64,000 nt of DNA, taken from Marinifilum flexuosum. Its GTDB lineage: Bacteria > Bacteroidota > Bacteroidia > Bacteroidales > Marinifilaceae. Each line of letters starts with the position of its first letter. Position 1 is the first letter of the stretch. Below are positions 27,490-37,288 of this stretch, piece after piece. The stretch covers positions 282,573 to 346,572 of the forward strand of contig NZ_RAPQ01000012.1 in the NCBI RefSeq assembly GCF_003610555.1, read 5' to 3'. Under the pieces are notes generated by a model. It worked only from the letters and a program-made list of their open reading frames with translations, made no database searches and was not told the DNA's origin. The translations under genes and the position numbers were made by a program.

Positions 27490-28894
27490 ACAGCTCTAAT
27501 CTTCCCAACATCATCAGGAATGCAAGGAACCATTTTGCCAAATCAGGTAAGTTGTGAAAGTTTTCCATTGGACCAATTTCTCCAAAACCAGGTCCAATAT
27601 TACCTAAAGTTGTAGCTACAGCACTAAATGCAGAATAAATATCGGGAGTCCAAAAAGACATTAAAACTGCCGACATCATAAATATCAAAATATAGAAAAC
27701 AAAGAAGGCTAAAATATTGGTAACAGTCCTTTGATCAACAACTTTAGAATTGTATCGTATAGGAATTACAGCATTGGGATGAACCAACCTCTTTAATTCG
27801 TAAAAACTATTTTTAAATAGCAATAAAATACGAACCACCTTAACTCCCCCACCTGTTGAACCAGCTGATCCGCCAACAAAGAATAAAACAAAAATTAGCA
27901 TGCCCAAAAATGGTGACCAAAGCAGATAATCTGCCGTAGCATATCCTGTTGTTGTAATGATAGAAACTACAGTAAACAATGCATCTCTGAATGCTTGTTC
28001 ACCTGTTACACTTCCTGCTGCAATTAAACCAAGAGTAATTATAAAGGCAAAAAACAATACAACCAAAGCGTAAAATCTAAATTCTTCATCTTTAAAAACC
28101 TTTGTAAACCGCCCTGTTATCATTCCATATGATAAGGTAAAATTGGTACCCGCCACAAACATGAAAAAGATAATTGTATATTGGATATATGGTGATGTAT
28201 AAAAACCTACACTCGCCTGTTTGGTAGAATATCCTCCTGTAGCCATTGTGGTTAATGAGTGATTTATGGCATCAAAAAAACTCATTCCGCCAGCATACAA
28301 TAGAATGGTTTCAATTGCAGTAAAAAGCATATACAATCCCCAAAGGTTTCTGGCTGTTTCTTTAATTCTTGGAGTAAGTTTATCGGGTGCAGGCCCAGGC
28401 ACTTCCGCTACAAATAGCTCACGTCCTCCAATCCCTAGAGTCGGTAGAATGGCAAGGAACATAACAATAATTCCCATTCCTCCCATCCATTGAGTTAGCG
28501 ACCTCCAAAACAGAATACCATGAGGCAACTCCTCAATATTATTTAATATGGATGAGCCTGTAGTAGTAAAACCAGACATGGTTTCAAAAAAAGCATCTGT
28601 TACCGAAGGAATTGCTCCACTAAATAAATAGGGTAAACATCCAAACATGGAAAAAACAACCCAAACTAAACTTACAATGATATATCCTTCTCTCTTACCT
28701 AAATCTTTTTGTACACCTTTTGACAATAAATAACTAAATGTTCCTACAGCAAAGGTTACTAATCCTGCTTTCAAAAAGGCAGTAGTGTCATTTCCCTGAT
28801 AGATTAATGAAACCAATAATGAAATGAAAAGAAAGAAACTTTCGCCAACCAAAAGTTTCCCCAGTATATTTAAGATAATTTTAAATTTAATCAC
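27446..28894 (-). CDS. trkH: TrkH-family potassium uptake protein, copy 1
   Basis: A 482-residue polytopic membrane protein. Four pore-loop repeats are recognisable: ETMSGFTTTGSS, TMATGGYSTK, SIITTTGYATAD and ATTLGNIGPGFG, each with the selectivity Gly. RSLTQWMGGMGI and GGSAGSTGGG are typical of TrkH/KtrB. It forms the K+ channel-like transporter gated by TrkA. It follows a second trkH (60 bp) and trkA on the same strand. The C-terminus (FSPAFWKH) abuts the SRPBCC remnant. Confidence 0.93.
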   Translation of the reverse strand: MIKFKIILNILGKLLVGESFFLFISLLVSLIYQGNDTTAFLKAGLVTFAVGTFSYLLSKGVQKDLGKREGYIIVSLVWVVFSMFGCLPYLFSGAIPSVTDAFFETMSGFTTTGSSILNNIEELPHGILFWRSLTQWMGGMGIIVMFLAILPTLGIGGRELFVAEVPGPAPDKLTPRIKETARNLWGLYMLFTAIETILLYAGGMSFFDAINHSLTTMATGGYSTKQASVGFYTSPYIQYTIIFFMFVAGTNFTLSYGMITGRFTKVFKDEEFRFYALVVLFFAFIITLGLIAAGSVTGEQAFRDALFTVVSIITTTGYATADYLLWSPFLGMLIFVLFFVGGSAGSTGGGVKVVRILLLFKNSFYELKRLVHPNAVIPIRYNSKVVDQRTVTNILAFFVFYILIFMMSAVLMSFWTPDIYSAFSAVATTLGNIGPGFGEIGPMENFHNLPDLAKWFLAFLMMLGRLELFTVLVLFSPAFWKH

Positions 28895-28954
28895 AGAATT
28901 TAGGTTGAGATTTTAGTCAAAGATAAATGACTATTACTTGTTATAAAAATTTAC

Positions 28955-30400
28955 TTATTGATTCTTCCAAAAAGCAGGTACAAATATAATTAATAAGGTA
29001 AATAACTCTAAACGTCCTAGCAACATTAAAAATGAAAGTACCCATTTTGCTGCATCAGGTAGCATTGCAAAGTTGTCAACTGGTCCAACTTTTCCTAGGC
29101 CCGGACCAATTCCTCCCATTGTAGTTGCCACAGCTCCCATAGATGATATGAAGTCCAATCCTAAAAAAGCCAACACAATGGTACTCGCAAAAAATATAGC
29201 AAAATACAATACTACAAAAGCTTGTATCTTAAATATGACATCTTTTCCAATTGCCTCTTTATTATAACGAACCGGTATCACCGCTGAGGGATGAATCATC
29301 CTTTTAAACTCCAAAATGCTATTTTTAAACAATAGCAAATGACGAAGAATTTTAACTCCTCCTGATGTTGAACCGACACAAGCTCCTGTAAACATTAAAC
29401 CAAAAATAAGCATCCACAGATAGGAAGGCCAAGCTGTATAATCGGCACTAACGAAACCTGTGCTGGTAATTACTGATACAACCTGAAAAAGTGCATCACG
29501 AAACGAATGTTCAAAAGGAGCATGGTTTTTAAGTATTAGAGTTAAAGTAATTATTGCGGTTATCAGAAGAATTAATCCCAAATAAAATTTAAATTCCTGA
29601 TTTTGAATAAACTTTTTCAGGTTTCCTTTAATCGCAAAATAATGAAGGGTAAAATTTACCCCAGCCAAAAACATAAAAAAGATAATTACATATTGAATGT
29701 ATGGCGAATACCCCATAATACTATCATTCTTAGTAGAAAAGCCCCCAGATGCTAAAGTCCCAAAAGAATGACAAACTGCATCAAAAAATCCCATATCTCC
29801 CAACATCAAGAAGATGATTTCCAATGCGATTAATAGCATGTAAATTCCCCACAATCTTTTGGCAGTTTCTTTAATTCTTGGGTGTAGCTTATCAACTGTA
29901 ACTCCAGCCGCTTCTGCATTAAACATGGCCATTCCCCCAAATCCAAAAATTGGTAAAATAGCCACGGTTAAAACCAAAATTCCCATTCCTCCTAAAAGGT
30001 GGGTAAGTGATCTCCAAAATAAAATACCGTGTGGCAATGATTCAATATCAGTAATTACTGATGCTCCTGTAGTGGTAAAGCCAGATATCGTTTCAAAAAA
30101 AGCATTGGTATACGAAGGAACGTATGATCCAATCCAATATGGTAATGCTCCAAATATCGAGAAAAATACCCAAACCAAACTTACCACAAGAAAAGCTTCT
30201 CGCTTGTGCATTTCTGGTCTATGGTTTTTCGTTATTAGAAAAAGAATTCCTCCAACTACTAATGTAATAAACGCTGACTTTAAGAAACATCCTAAATCAC
30301 CTTCACAATAGAAAAACGATATCAGTACACAAAGAATCATAAATATTGATTCGATAAGAGCTAACACTGACATTAAATGAAAAACGTACTTCAAATTCAT
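28955..30400 (-). CDS. trkH: TrkH-family potassium uptake protein, copy 2
   Basis: A 481-residue paralog of the neighbouring TrkH, colinear throughout. Pore loops are ETISGFTTTGAS, TLASGGFSTK, SVITSTGFVSAD and ATTMGGIGPGLG. RSLTHLLGGMGI and GACVGSTSGG replace the equivalent motifs of copy 1. Tandem duplication and divergence are obvious by eye. Both would need TrkA as the cytosolic gate; a hairpin lies between trkA and this gene, so the two may be expressed at different levels. Confidence 0.93.
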   Translation of the reverse strand: MNLKYVFHLMSVLALIESIFMILCVLISFFYCEGDLGCFLKSAFITLVVGGILFLITKNHRPEMHKREAFLVVSLVWVFFSIFGALPYWIGSYVPSYTNAFFETISGFTTTGASVITDIESLPHGILFWRSLTHLLGGMGILVLTVAILPIFGFGGMAMFNAEAAGVTVDKLHPRIKETAKRLWGIYMLLIALEIIFLMLGDMGFFDAVCHSFGTLASGGFSTKNDSIMGYSPYIQYVIIFFMFLAGVNFTLHYFAIKGNLKKFIQNQEFKFYLGLILLITAIITLTLILKNHAPFEHSFRDALFQVVSVITSTGFVSADYTAWPSYLWMLIFGLMFTGACVGSTSGGVKILRHLLLFKNSILEFKRMIHPSAVIPVRYNKEAIGKDVIFKIQAFVVLYFAIFFASTIVLAFLGLDFISSMGAVATTMGGIGPGLGKVGPVDNFAMLPDAAKWVLSFLMLLGRLELFTLLIIFVPAFWKNQ

Positions 30401-30445
30401 AGCACCAAGAAAAACCCAACTCTAAAAGGAGATGAGTTATTAACG

Positions 30446-30473
30446 AAAAAAGAGCTTTTACAAGCTCTTTTAA
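30446..30473 (-). terminator. Hairpin between trkA and trkH
   Basis: A 10-bp stem (AAAAGAGCTT/AAGCTCTTTT) with a 4-base loop and a T-rich tail on the reverse strand, right after the trkA stop. It may attenuate transcription into the trkH genes. Confidence 0.65.
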
Positions 30474-30477
30474 TATC

Positions 30478-31818
30478 TTATTTAAAAAATTTCTCCACTT
30501 TTTTGATGGCTGAAGGTAAAGTAAATACAACCACTTTGTCATCAGCCATGATTTGAGTATCCCCAGTTGCAATAATACTATCATCATCGCGTATGATTCC
30601 TCCAATATTGGCATCATCTGGAAAATCTAAATCTTTTAATGCAGCTTTGGTGATTTTTGATCCTTTTTTAGCGGTAAGCTCCATCACCTCAGCTTCAGAA
30701 ACGGTAAGCCATTTACAATGCTGAACATCAGCATCCATGGTAAAACGATAAATATAACTTGCAGCAAGAAGTTTTTTGTTAATCATGGTTCCTACACCAA
30801 TATTATCGGCAAGATCAATATAATCAATATTTTCAACTTCAGCAATGGTTCTGCGAACACCCATTTTCTTCGCAAGCAAACAAGCGAGAATATTGGTTTC
30901 CGAATTTCCTGTTACTGCAACAAAGGCATCCATTTTATGAATTCCTTCTTCTTTTAGCAATTCCTTATCTCGACCATCCCCATTTATCACCAAAGCATCT
31001 TGCAAACTATCTGCTAATTTTAAGCTTTTTTCCTTGTCAATTTCCAGAAGTTTCAGATTCATTTTTCGGCCCAATTCCATGGCAGTCTTTTGTCCAATTC
31101 GACTTCCACCAAGAATCATGGCATTCTTTATTTCGTACTTTTGTTTTCCGGCCAAAAGCATCACTTTTTCGATACTTTCAGGCTTACTCACAACAAAGAC
31201 CAAATCTCCTCTCGAGAATCGATTGTGACCTCTTGGAATAATAGTCATATCCTCACGCTTAATTGCTACAGCACGAAAATCAACATCACTGGTCATTTCA
31301 GCCACTTCGGCCATGGTTTTATCCATTATAATAGACTTACTGCTGATCTTGATTCCGTATAACAGAAGTTTTCCGCCTGAGAATTCATACATCTGACGGG
31401 TACCTGAGCGAGACAAATAACTTATCACCTCTTTTGCAGCTAGCTTTTCGGGATAAATCAATTCATCAATCCCTAAGCTTTGAAGGTATTCTTTGTTTTC
31501 AGGAATTAAATACTCTTGATTATCAATACGTGCAATTGTTTTTATTGCTCCTAATTTCTTGGCAAGAATGGTAGAGGTAATATTGGTAGTTTCGGATTGC
31601 GTTACCGCAATAAATAAATCTGCCTTCTTAACACTTGCCTCTTTCAAATCCTTCAAAGAAGAACTAGATCCCACAATGGTCAATAAATCCAGATGAGAAT
31701 CAACTTCTTTCAATTTTTCTTCATCCTGATCCAATAAAATTATATCATGATCCTGATGACTCAACATCTTCGCCAAATGAGTTCCAACAGCTCCTGCACC
31801 GGCAATAACAATCTTCAT
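30478..31818 (-). CDS. trkA: Trk potassium transporter regulatory subunit
   Basis: A 446-residue protein with two RCK units. The first begins MKIVIAGAGAVGTHLAKML (NAD-binding) and carries IILLDQDEEKL; the second begins NAMILGGSRIGQKTAMELG near residue 230. Each is followed by a TrkA-C ligand-binding domain. It binds NAD(H) or ATP and gates TrkH on the cytosolic side of the inner membrane. It is first in a leftward group with two trkH genes. Confidence 0.95.
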   Translation of the reverse strand: MKIVIAGAGAVGTHLAKMLSHQDHDIILLDQDEEKLKEVDSHLDLLTIVGSSSSLKDLKEASVKKADLFIAVTQSETTNITSTILAKKLGAIKTIARIDNQEYLIPENKEYLQSLGIDELIYPEKLAAKEVISYLSRSGTRQMYEFSGGKLLLYGIKISSKSIIMDKTMAEVAEMTSDVDFRAVAIKREDMTIIPRGHNRFSRGDLVFVVSKPESIEKVMLLAGKQKYEIKNAMILGGSRIGQKTAMELGRKMNLKLLEIDKEKSLKLADSLQDALVINGDGRDKELLKEEGIHKMDAFVAVTGNSETNILACLLAKKMGVRRTIAEVENIDYIDLADNIGVGTMINKKLLAASYIYRFTMDADVQHCKWLTVSEAEVMELTAKKGSKITKAALKDLDFPDDANIGGIIRDDDSIIATGDTQIMADDKVVVFTLPSAIKKVEKFFK

Positions 31819-31995
31819 ATCTTTATTCCGTTAACTAATATTTTTGGAAAAATTCGAGGCAAATTAACACAATATCGAGCAATTTCGATAATAAATCGTT
31901 AAAAAAAATTAAAAAGCCAAGCTCTCTAAATTACCAAATCAGAATCTAAAATCAAAGGCATTAATTGAATACTATATTTTTATACACTAATACAA

Positions 31996-34068
31996 TTAAT
32001 CCGAAGACAAATCAACAACAAAAGCTCCTCTATCCTTTATAACAAATAAATTACACACACTATCAACATTAGCATTGTGCAATCGTTGTAAATCATTTTT
32101 ATATACAGATCCATCAATAACTATTGTAGAATTTATCTGATTTTTTGTTAAAAATTCTGCGTTTTTCAATGCTGATTTTCTCATTAGGATAATATCTGGG
32201 TCAAGGCGATTTAATAGTTCAAAAGAAAAATCATTATTCTTTTGAATGATTAATAATTTACTACCTGCAAATTCTCTAAAGTCTACTTCTTTTATGGTAT
32301 CTGTTTTGAGTTCATAAAGATGATTATGAATTTGATAATTATTAGCCAAGAATTTTTGTTTTGACATTCTCATACCTTTATCACACAAATAACTTACCTG
32401 ATTTCCATTCCTAAATCCAATTAGAGCATTCCTTCCTGCATTAAAAATGATCAACTCCTGTTTTTTTGATTGAATATGTTTTAAAAGTTCTGGAATCTGA
32501 AAAGAGATAAGCAAAATCATTAGACTATATACTGCCATTTTTCTCCGTAAAATCACAATAAAAATCAGACAAATGATTAAAGCATATAACAACACAACTT
32601 GAAATGAAGAAAAACTAAGAGAATGAATAACGGCTCCTGGCAATTCCTGTATCCAAACAATAATTTGATTTAATATTTTAATTAGGTGTTGAAGTATCCA
32701 ACCCAATATGTTTGAAAGTATTTCGACCTGAGACAACATTAGCAACAGAGCAGATAGGTAAATTAATATACCCGCCATTAAGATTACCACATAACCTGAC
32801 AATAGAAAATAGGAAGGAAACTGATTAAAATAGAAAATTGTTAATGGGAAAGTAGCTATTTGTGCCGCTAATGCAACAGTTGTTAGTTGCCACAGCTTAT
32901 TCAAAATAGTGTTTCGAATAAAAAGCAATTTGTCAAATTTGGGTTGTAAGAATACAATTCCTGCAACTGCTAAGTATGAGAATTGAAATCCAACAGTGAA
33001 AATCAAGTAAGGATTATAGAGCAATAGAAAAAAGGCCGAAGCAGCAAGCGAATTAAAAACTCCACCTTTACGTCTCATTGCCTCGCCAACAACAATAAAA
33101 CTGAACATGCACGCGGCCCTCATAACTGAAGGTGATAACCCTGTTATTAAAGCATACATCCAGAGAATGATTAAGAGAAGTACACTGCGAATCCATCGTC
33201 CATATTTAATTTTTAAAAAGAAACTTAGGAGATAACTCATAACCAAATAAATGATTCCTACGTGCAATCCTGATACCGCTAAAACATGCATTGCTCCGGC
33301 ATCGGCCCAAGCCTTTCTTAATTCAGGATCAAGGCTTGTTTTATACCCCAAGGTAAGAGCTGCTAAAATATCGAAACTTTCATTTGTAATTCCGTTATCG
33401 CGATATATTTGCAAAAGCTGATCTCGCCATTTCCAAGCTAATACACGGATGCTCATTTGATGATCAATGGGAAGCTTAATCCAATTTGTGCTATTTACAT
33501 AGGAAGAATATAAGATATGACGAGTTTTTAAATAACCCGAATAATTAAATTCATTAGGATTTCCTGCATTTTTAACACGCTCTACATTAGAGTTGATTAT
33601 TAATTGATCACCAACATTCAATTGATTTACTAAGCTCTCCTTTTTAAAGTATAAAATGATATTAGCAGTTTCTTCGGTAATCAGATTCTTATTTACAGAT
33701 CCAGTAATTTTTGCAACACACGAAAATGTATTAGCCTTTTCAACGGGATTTTCAATTAATTTCAACTGGTAAGCTTCACATGAGTCTACTTCACTCAAAA
33801 ACATACTTTCCTGAACAACTTGAGTTCTAAAAACTCCTAAGCTTGTAAATAAGATTACCACTATTAAACCAAACGCAGGTCGCATTTTATATGACTTCTT
33901 CAATTTGGGAATCAATACAAAGAATAGCATTAAAGCTAAACCAAAGAAAAGCAGAATAAGAGTCAACTTATTGGAGATCTCAAACAGTTCCGCTGCAAAA
34001 ATCCCAACTATCAGAAAAAATAGAACTCGAAGAAAAGGATATTGTCGTAGTAGTTCCCGTAAATCCAT
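31996..34068 (-). CDS. comEC: ComEC/Rec2-family DNA uptake channel protein
   Basis: A 690-residue protein with about ten membrane helices. The N-terminal region (1-190) is the DUF4131-like OB domain. The Competence domain runs to about 520 with the signature AGAMHVLAVSGLHVGIIYL and LSPSVMRAACMFSFIVVGE. The C-terminal 150 residues (QELIIFNAGRNALIG onward) occupy the place of the metallo-beta-lactamase domain but lack the HxHxDH motif, a form I recall in Bacteroidota. It conducts single-stranded DNA through the inner membrane in competent bacteria; no other competence genes are in the window. Confidence 0.88.
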   Translation of the reverse strand: MDLRELLRQYPFLRVLFFLIVGIFAAELFEISNKLTLILLFFGLALMLFFVLIPKLKKSYKMRPAFGLIVVILFTSLGVFRTQVVQESMFLSEVDSCEAYQLKLIENPVEKANTFSCVAKITGSVNKNLITEETANIILYFKKESLVNQLNVGDQLIINSNVERVKNAGNPNEFNYSGYLKTRHILYSSYVNSTNWIKLPIDHQMSIRVLAWKWRDQLLQIYRDNGITNESFDILAALTLGYKTSLDPELRKAWADAGAMHVLAVSGLHVGIIYLVMSYLLSFFLKIKYGRWIRSVLLLIILWMYALITGLSPSVMRAACMFSFIVVGEAMRRKGGVFNSLAASAFFLLLYNPYLIFTVGFQFSYLAVAGIVFLQPKFDKLLFIRNTILNKLWQLTTVALAAQIATFPLTIFYFNQFPSYFLLSGYVVILMAGILIYLSALLLMLSQVEILSNILGWILQHLIKILNQIIVWIQELPGAVIHSLSFSSFQVVLLYALIICLIFIVILRRKMAVYSLMILLISFQIPELLKHIQSKKQELIIFNAGRNALIGFRNGNQVSYLCDKGMRMSKQKFLANNYQIHNHLYELKTDTIKEVDFREFAGSKLLIIQKNNDFSFELLNRLDPDIILMRKSALKNAEFLTKNQINSTIVIDGSVYKNDLQRLHNANVDSVCNLFVIKDRGAFVVDLSSD

Positions 34069-34112
34069 GTTTACACATTTTATGCTTAATTGAATTTAAG
34101 AATTCCTACTCT

Positions 34113-34144
34113 AAAAAAAAAGTCCTTGCTAAAAACAAGGACTT
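34113..34144 (-). terminator. Terminator of the secreted-protein gene
   Basis: The stem AAGTCCTTG/CAAGGACTT with a 7-base loop, followed on the reverse strand by a long T run. Confidence 0.85.
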
Positions 34145-34185
34145 ATCTAACTATTATACAGAGTGCTTACGCACATTAATCTTCT

Positions 34186-35205
34186 TTATCTAAAGCTAAA
34201 TGCAATACCTCCGGTAATTGTATTGTATTCCTGAATGGTATAATCACCAAATATCTTAAAGAAGCCTAGATTTAATCTGGTACCTAGAGTTGCACGAACA
34301 CCGCTTGCATCAAAATCAACCGATACTGGATCTACAACAGTTTCCTTTATAGTTGCACCTGTACCTTCCAAAGTATATTCTAAATCGTAAGAACCTTTGA
34401 TGTCCACATCCATTTTAGCAGTATTATAACCTACAGCACCGTAAAATTCTATCAATTTTAAATTTACCGATGCAATGGCCTGAAATGTATATGCATTGGT
34501 TTTGAATTCCATCATTTGCCCCGAACCATTTAATCCAGAATCTTCCTGAATATCATACTCTGCTGTTAATTGTGTGTATGCAATCAAAGCTGAAATATCA
34601 ACTGGAGTTTTATCAATCTTCAATATTTTTGATAAACTTTTCTGAAGACCAATACCAAACATTCCAACTTCCAAATCAGAAGATCCTACTTTAGGTAAGT
34701 ATCTTACTTTTAAATCAGAATTAATTCCTGGAATACCAATACCAACTTGCAGTGTTGCAGATGGAACTGCATTCATTGGTAGATCATCACCAATACCATC
34801 TGGCATGGTAAAATTTGTCAACTTAAAATCTCCCATATCGGTTTCAATTCTAGCTGCAAGAGTTGTATTGTTTTCTCCTCCCATCAGAGTTTGAATTTCT
34901 GAAGATCCACTTACCAAAGTGATGTTTGAATAATCACTTTCTACAAATTGAAACACCTCATCAGAGCTTGGCACCTGCGCCAAATTAGCAACCAAAGTAA
35001 TGTCGAACCCAAGCTTTTTGTGAGTTCTGGCTGTTGAATACCAACCGTTATTTAATCCATACATAAAGCCTTTAGATACTGGATTTACGTATTTTTCGGT
35101 CAACTTCGAAGCATCCTCGGTTCCTGCTAACAGAAACTGTTCGATATCCTGCGATTTGCCCAGAAATGGTGCAAATAAAATAAGTAGTAGAATCAATTTT
35201 TTCAT
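34186..35205 (-). CDS. Secreted barrel-like protein (resembles DUF6588)
   Basis: A 339-residue protein with signal peptide MKKLILLLILFAPFLGKSQ, then EDASKLTEKYVNPVSKGFMYGLNNGWYSTAR and alternating-strand segments ending in GGIAFSFR, a C-terminal aromatic/Arg pattern of outer-membrane barrels. It resembles the Bacteroidota family DUF6588 from memory. The likely location is the outer membrane; the function is unknown. It is monocistronic with a strong terminator. Confidence 0.7.
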   Translation of the reverse strand: MKKLILLLILFAPFLGKSQDIEQFLLAGTEDASKLTEKYVNPVSKGFMYGLNNGWYSTARTHKKLGFDITLVANLAQVPSSDEVFQFVESDYSNITLVSGSSEIQTLMGGENNTTLAARIETDMGDFKLTNFTMPDGIGDDLPMNAVPSATLQVGIGIPGINSDLKVRYLPKVGSSDLEVGMFGIGLQKSLSKILKIDKTPVDISALIAYTQLTAEYDIQEDSGLNGSGQMMEFKTNAYTFQAIASVNLKLIEFYGAVGYNTAKMDVDIKGSYDLEYTLEGTGATIKETVVDPVSVDFDASGVRATLGTRLNLGFFKIFGDYTIQEYNTITGGIAFSFR

Positions 35206-35347
35206 AGTATATAGATTTTAATTAGTGGTTTAAACAATACCTGCTAATACGGAACAATGCAAAAATTGTTTAAATATTATTAATAACATCACAGTTTGTC
35301 TGTTCATAAGAACAGATCTAAGTCTATCAATTAAGCCGAATGAGCAT

Positions 35348-35374
35348 TAAAAAACCCTACCGAATTGGTAGGGT
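35348..35374 (-). terminator. def terminator
   Basis: An 8-bp stem (ACCCTACC/GGTAGGGT) with a 5-base loop and a T run on the reverse strand, ending 7 bp after the def stop. Confidence 0.8.
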
Positions 35375-35380
35375 GATAAT

Positions 35381-35935
35381 TTATCTTGGAAGTGTAAATT
35401 TATATTTTGCCTTAAACTTTCCTTTCGATATTCCAGCAAGTTTTCCTCTTAAAAGTCGCTTCTTAATTGGAGCACAATGATCGGTAAACATGATTCCTTC
35501 CAGGTGATCATATTCATGTTGAATTACCCTGGCAGCATAGCCTGAATACTCTTCTTCATGAAATTCCCAATTTTCATCATAGTATTCAATTTTAATGGAT
35601 TCCGGACGCTTCACATCCTCATTTAAGCCAGGAACACTCAAACATCCTTCTGACATGGCCCATTCTTCACCGGTACGTTCGGTTATTTTCGCATTGATGA
35701 ACATCTTTTTAAAACCTTCCAATTCTGGTTCTTCTTCAGCAAAGGTTGAACAATCAATCACAAACATTCTAATCGATCGTCCTACTTGTGGAGCTGCAAG
35801 ACCTACACCATCAGCAAAGTACATGGTTTGCCACATATCTGCTTTAAATTTTTCCAAATCAGGATAATCCTTGTCAATATCTTTGGCAACCTTTCTTAAA
35901 ACAGGATGACCATAAATCGTAATCGGTAATATCAT
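35381..35935 (-). CDS. def: Peptide deformylase
   Basis: A 184-residue metalloenzyme with all three motifs: GVGLAAPQVG, EGCLSVPG (Cys metal ligand) and QHEYDHLEG (two His ligands and catalytic Glu). It removes the formyl group from nascent proteins at the ribosome. Length is normal. It lies 30 bp downstream of ruvX on the same strand, the common ruvX-def order in Bacteroidota. Confidence 0.97.
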   Translation of the reverse strand: MILPITIYGHPVLRKVAKDIDKDYPDLEKFKADMWQTMYFADGVGLAAPQVGRSIRMFVIDCSTFAEEEPELEGFKKMFINAKITERTGEEWAMSEGCLSVPGLNEDVKRPESIKIEYYDENWEFHEEEYSGYAARVIQHEYDHLEGIMFTDHCAPIKKRLLRGKLAGISKGKFKAKYKFTLPR

Positions 35936-35965
35936 TTTTATAATCTTATTTACGCTACAAACAAT

Positions 35966-36388
35966 CTAAAACATGTTTCGTTTGGTTTCCATGTACGATT
36001 GTAAAATTATTGTGGCACTCACCTTATCAATCATAGCTTTATCCTGACGTTGTTTCTTTTTTAAACCTCCATCAATCATAGTTTGAAAAGCTATTTTTGA
36101 AGTAAATCGTTCATCAACCATTTCAACAGGAATATCAGGAAACTTCTTCTTCAATTTTCCTAAAAACGGCTTCAGGTATTTCATCGATTCACTATCCTCG
36201 TTATTCAACTGTTTCGGATAACCAACAACGAAAAGCTCTACCTCTTCATTTGTCATGTATTTTTCCAAATAGTCAAGCAAATCCTTGGCAGGCACAGTAT
36301 CTAATCCATTTGCTATTATTTGCATAGGATCGGTTACTGCCAAACCAACTCTTTTTCTTCCGTAATCAATTGCTAAAATTCGTGCCAA
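35966..36388 (-). CDS. ruvX: Putative pre-16S rRNA nuclease / Holliday junction resolvase
   Basis: A 140-residue YqgF protein: [17 protein letters not shown] at the N-terminus (RNase H fold, catalytic Asp), [20 protein letters not shown] and the closing [13 protein letters not shown]. Family members process the 5' end of pre-16S rRNA and have been proposed as Holliday junction resolvases. It is co-directional with def. Confidence 0.95.
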   Translation of the reverse strand: MARILAIDYGRKRVGLAVTDPMQIIANGLDTVPAKDLLDYLEKYMTNEEVELFVVGYPKQLNNEDSESMKYLKPFLGKLKKKFPDIPVEMVDERFTSKIAFQTMIDGGLKKKQRQDKAMIDKVSATIILQSYMETKRNMF

Positions 36389-36486
36389 CAGATATTATTT
36401 ATAATAATTTTGAATTGCAAAGATATAAAATCCATTCAGAATTTTATCTGTTCGACAAGATTTGGTGGTATTATTAAAGGATAGGC

Positions 36487-36780
36487 TTATTTACTCTCTA
36501 ATTGGAAGATATCATTTAATTCCTGTACCATTTCAACTCTATCTAACTGCAGAGCACAAAATGTATTGTACACAGAAACAAAACAATTATTTCCAAGAAT
36601 TAATCCTTTCTTCCGAATTTCTTCAGTAATGGTTCCATTTAAAAGTGGAGTTTCACTTATAAGTATAGGAATAATATCAACTTCGTTCTTGTGAATTATA
36701 TATAAACCAGGACGATTTTTAATCTCATCCAAATTTGAAAAAGGTCCACGAAATGAAAAACGTCCTATCTGAATTGCCAT
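36487..36780 (-). CDS. Small hypothetical protein, 97 aa
   Basis: A 97-residue protein beginning MAIQIGRFSFRGPFSNLDEI with NRPGLYIIHKNEV. This start faintly recalls GIY-YIG-type domains (PGxYxI), but the second YIG motif and the catalytic Arg and Glu are not evident, so nuclease activity is not claimed. It has no signal peptide or membrane helix. It is near ruvX and an HTH regulator, all leftward. Confidence 0.6.
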   Translation of the reverse strand: MAIQIGRFSFRGPFSNLDEIKNRPGLYIIHKNEVDIIPILISETPLLNGTITEEIRKKGLILGNNCFVSVYNTFCALQLDRVEMVQELNDIFQLESK

Positions 36781-36940
36781 ATTACTTTCTTTTAAACAAA
36801 AAATCAGGATTGCTCCTGAATTTGAAAGTAAGAATAATAACTTAAACTACTTGTATATAGACCTGTTTTTTATAAAAATTATTCCCAAATGAACAGATAA
36901 GCAATAGTATTCTTCTTTTAAATACCTATAGCTATAAATA

Positions 36941-37249
36941 TTATTTATTGCCTCCCAAAAGGCGAATTACCTCTTTCAAGGTCTCATTTTCTGTAGTTAG
37001 TTCTTCAATTTTAGGATCGATAGGGTTCTGGACTGTAAGATGATTGCCTAATATCTTAAAAAAGTTAACTTGAAGAATCTCGCTGATTTGAGCCAAGCGA
37101 TCTGTTTGGATACTGGATTTTTTGAATGTATTGTAGGTAGCATTTAAACTTAGATCAAGTTTTTTGGCCATTGCTGATATGCTTATTTCCTGCTTTTTCA
37201 TTTCGGATAATATCAGCTCGTTGATTGGGATGTTTTTATTCGAAGTCAT
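36941..37249 (-). CDS. HTH transcriptional regulator (XRE-like)
   Basis: A 102-residue protein. A helix-turn-helix domain (residues about 8-62: ILSEMKKQEISISAMAKKL, LNATYNTFKKSSIQTDRL, ISEILQVNFFKIL) is followed by a short coiled coil (KIEELTTENETLKEVIRLL) likely used for dimerisation. A perfect 14-bp palindrome lies 26 bp upstream of its start and is a candidate autoregulatory operator. Target genes are unknown. Confidence 0.78.
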   Translation of the reverse strand: MTSNKNIPINELILSEMKKQEISISAMAKKLDLSLNATYNTFKKSSIQTDRLAQISEILQVNFFKILGNHLTVQNPIDPKIEELTTENETLKEVIRLLGGNK

Positions 37250-37274
37250 ATTTAAATGTAAGGAATAATAATTC

Positions 37275-37288
37275 GTTCTTTAAAGAAC
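37275..37288. promoter_or_regulatory. 14-bp palindrome, candidate operator of the HTH gene
   Basis: The perfect dyad GTTCTTTAAAGAAC sits 26 bp upstream of the HTH regulator start, the expected place for autoregulation by a dimeric XRE-type protein. Confidence 0.5.

Noticed and set aside
29859..30311. 150-aa rightward ORF antisense to trkH
   Set aside because: It is fully inside a conserved TrkH coding region and is low-complexity Pro/Lys/Ile.
36487..36780. GIY-YIG nuclease
   Set aside because: Only a weak PGLYII resemblance; the second YIG motif and catalytic residues are not visible.
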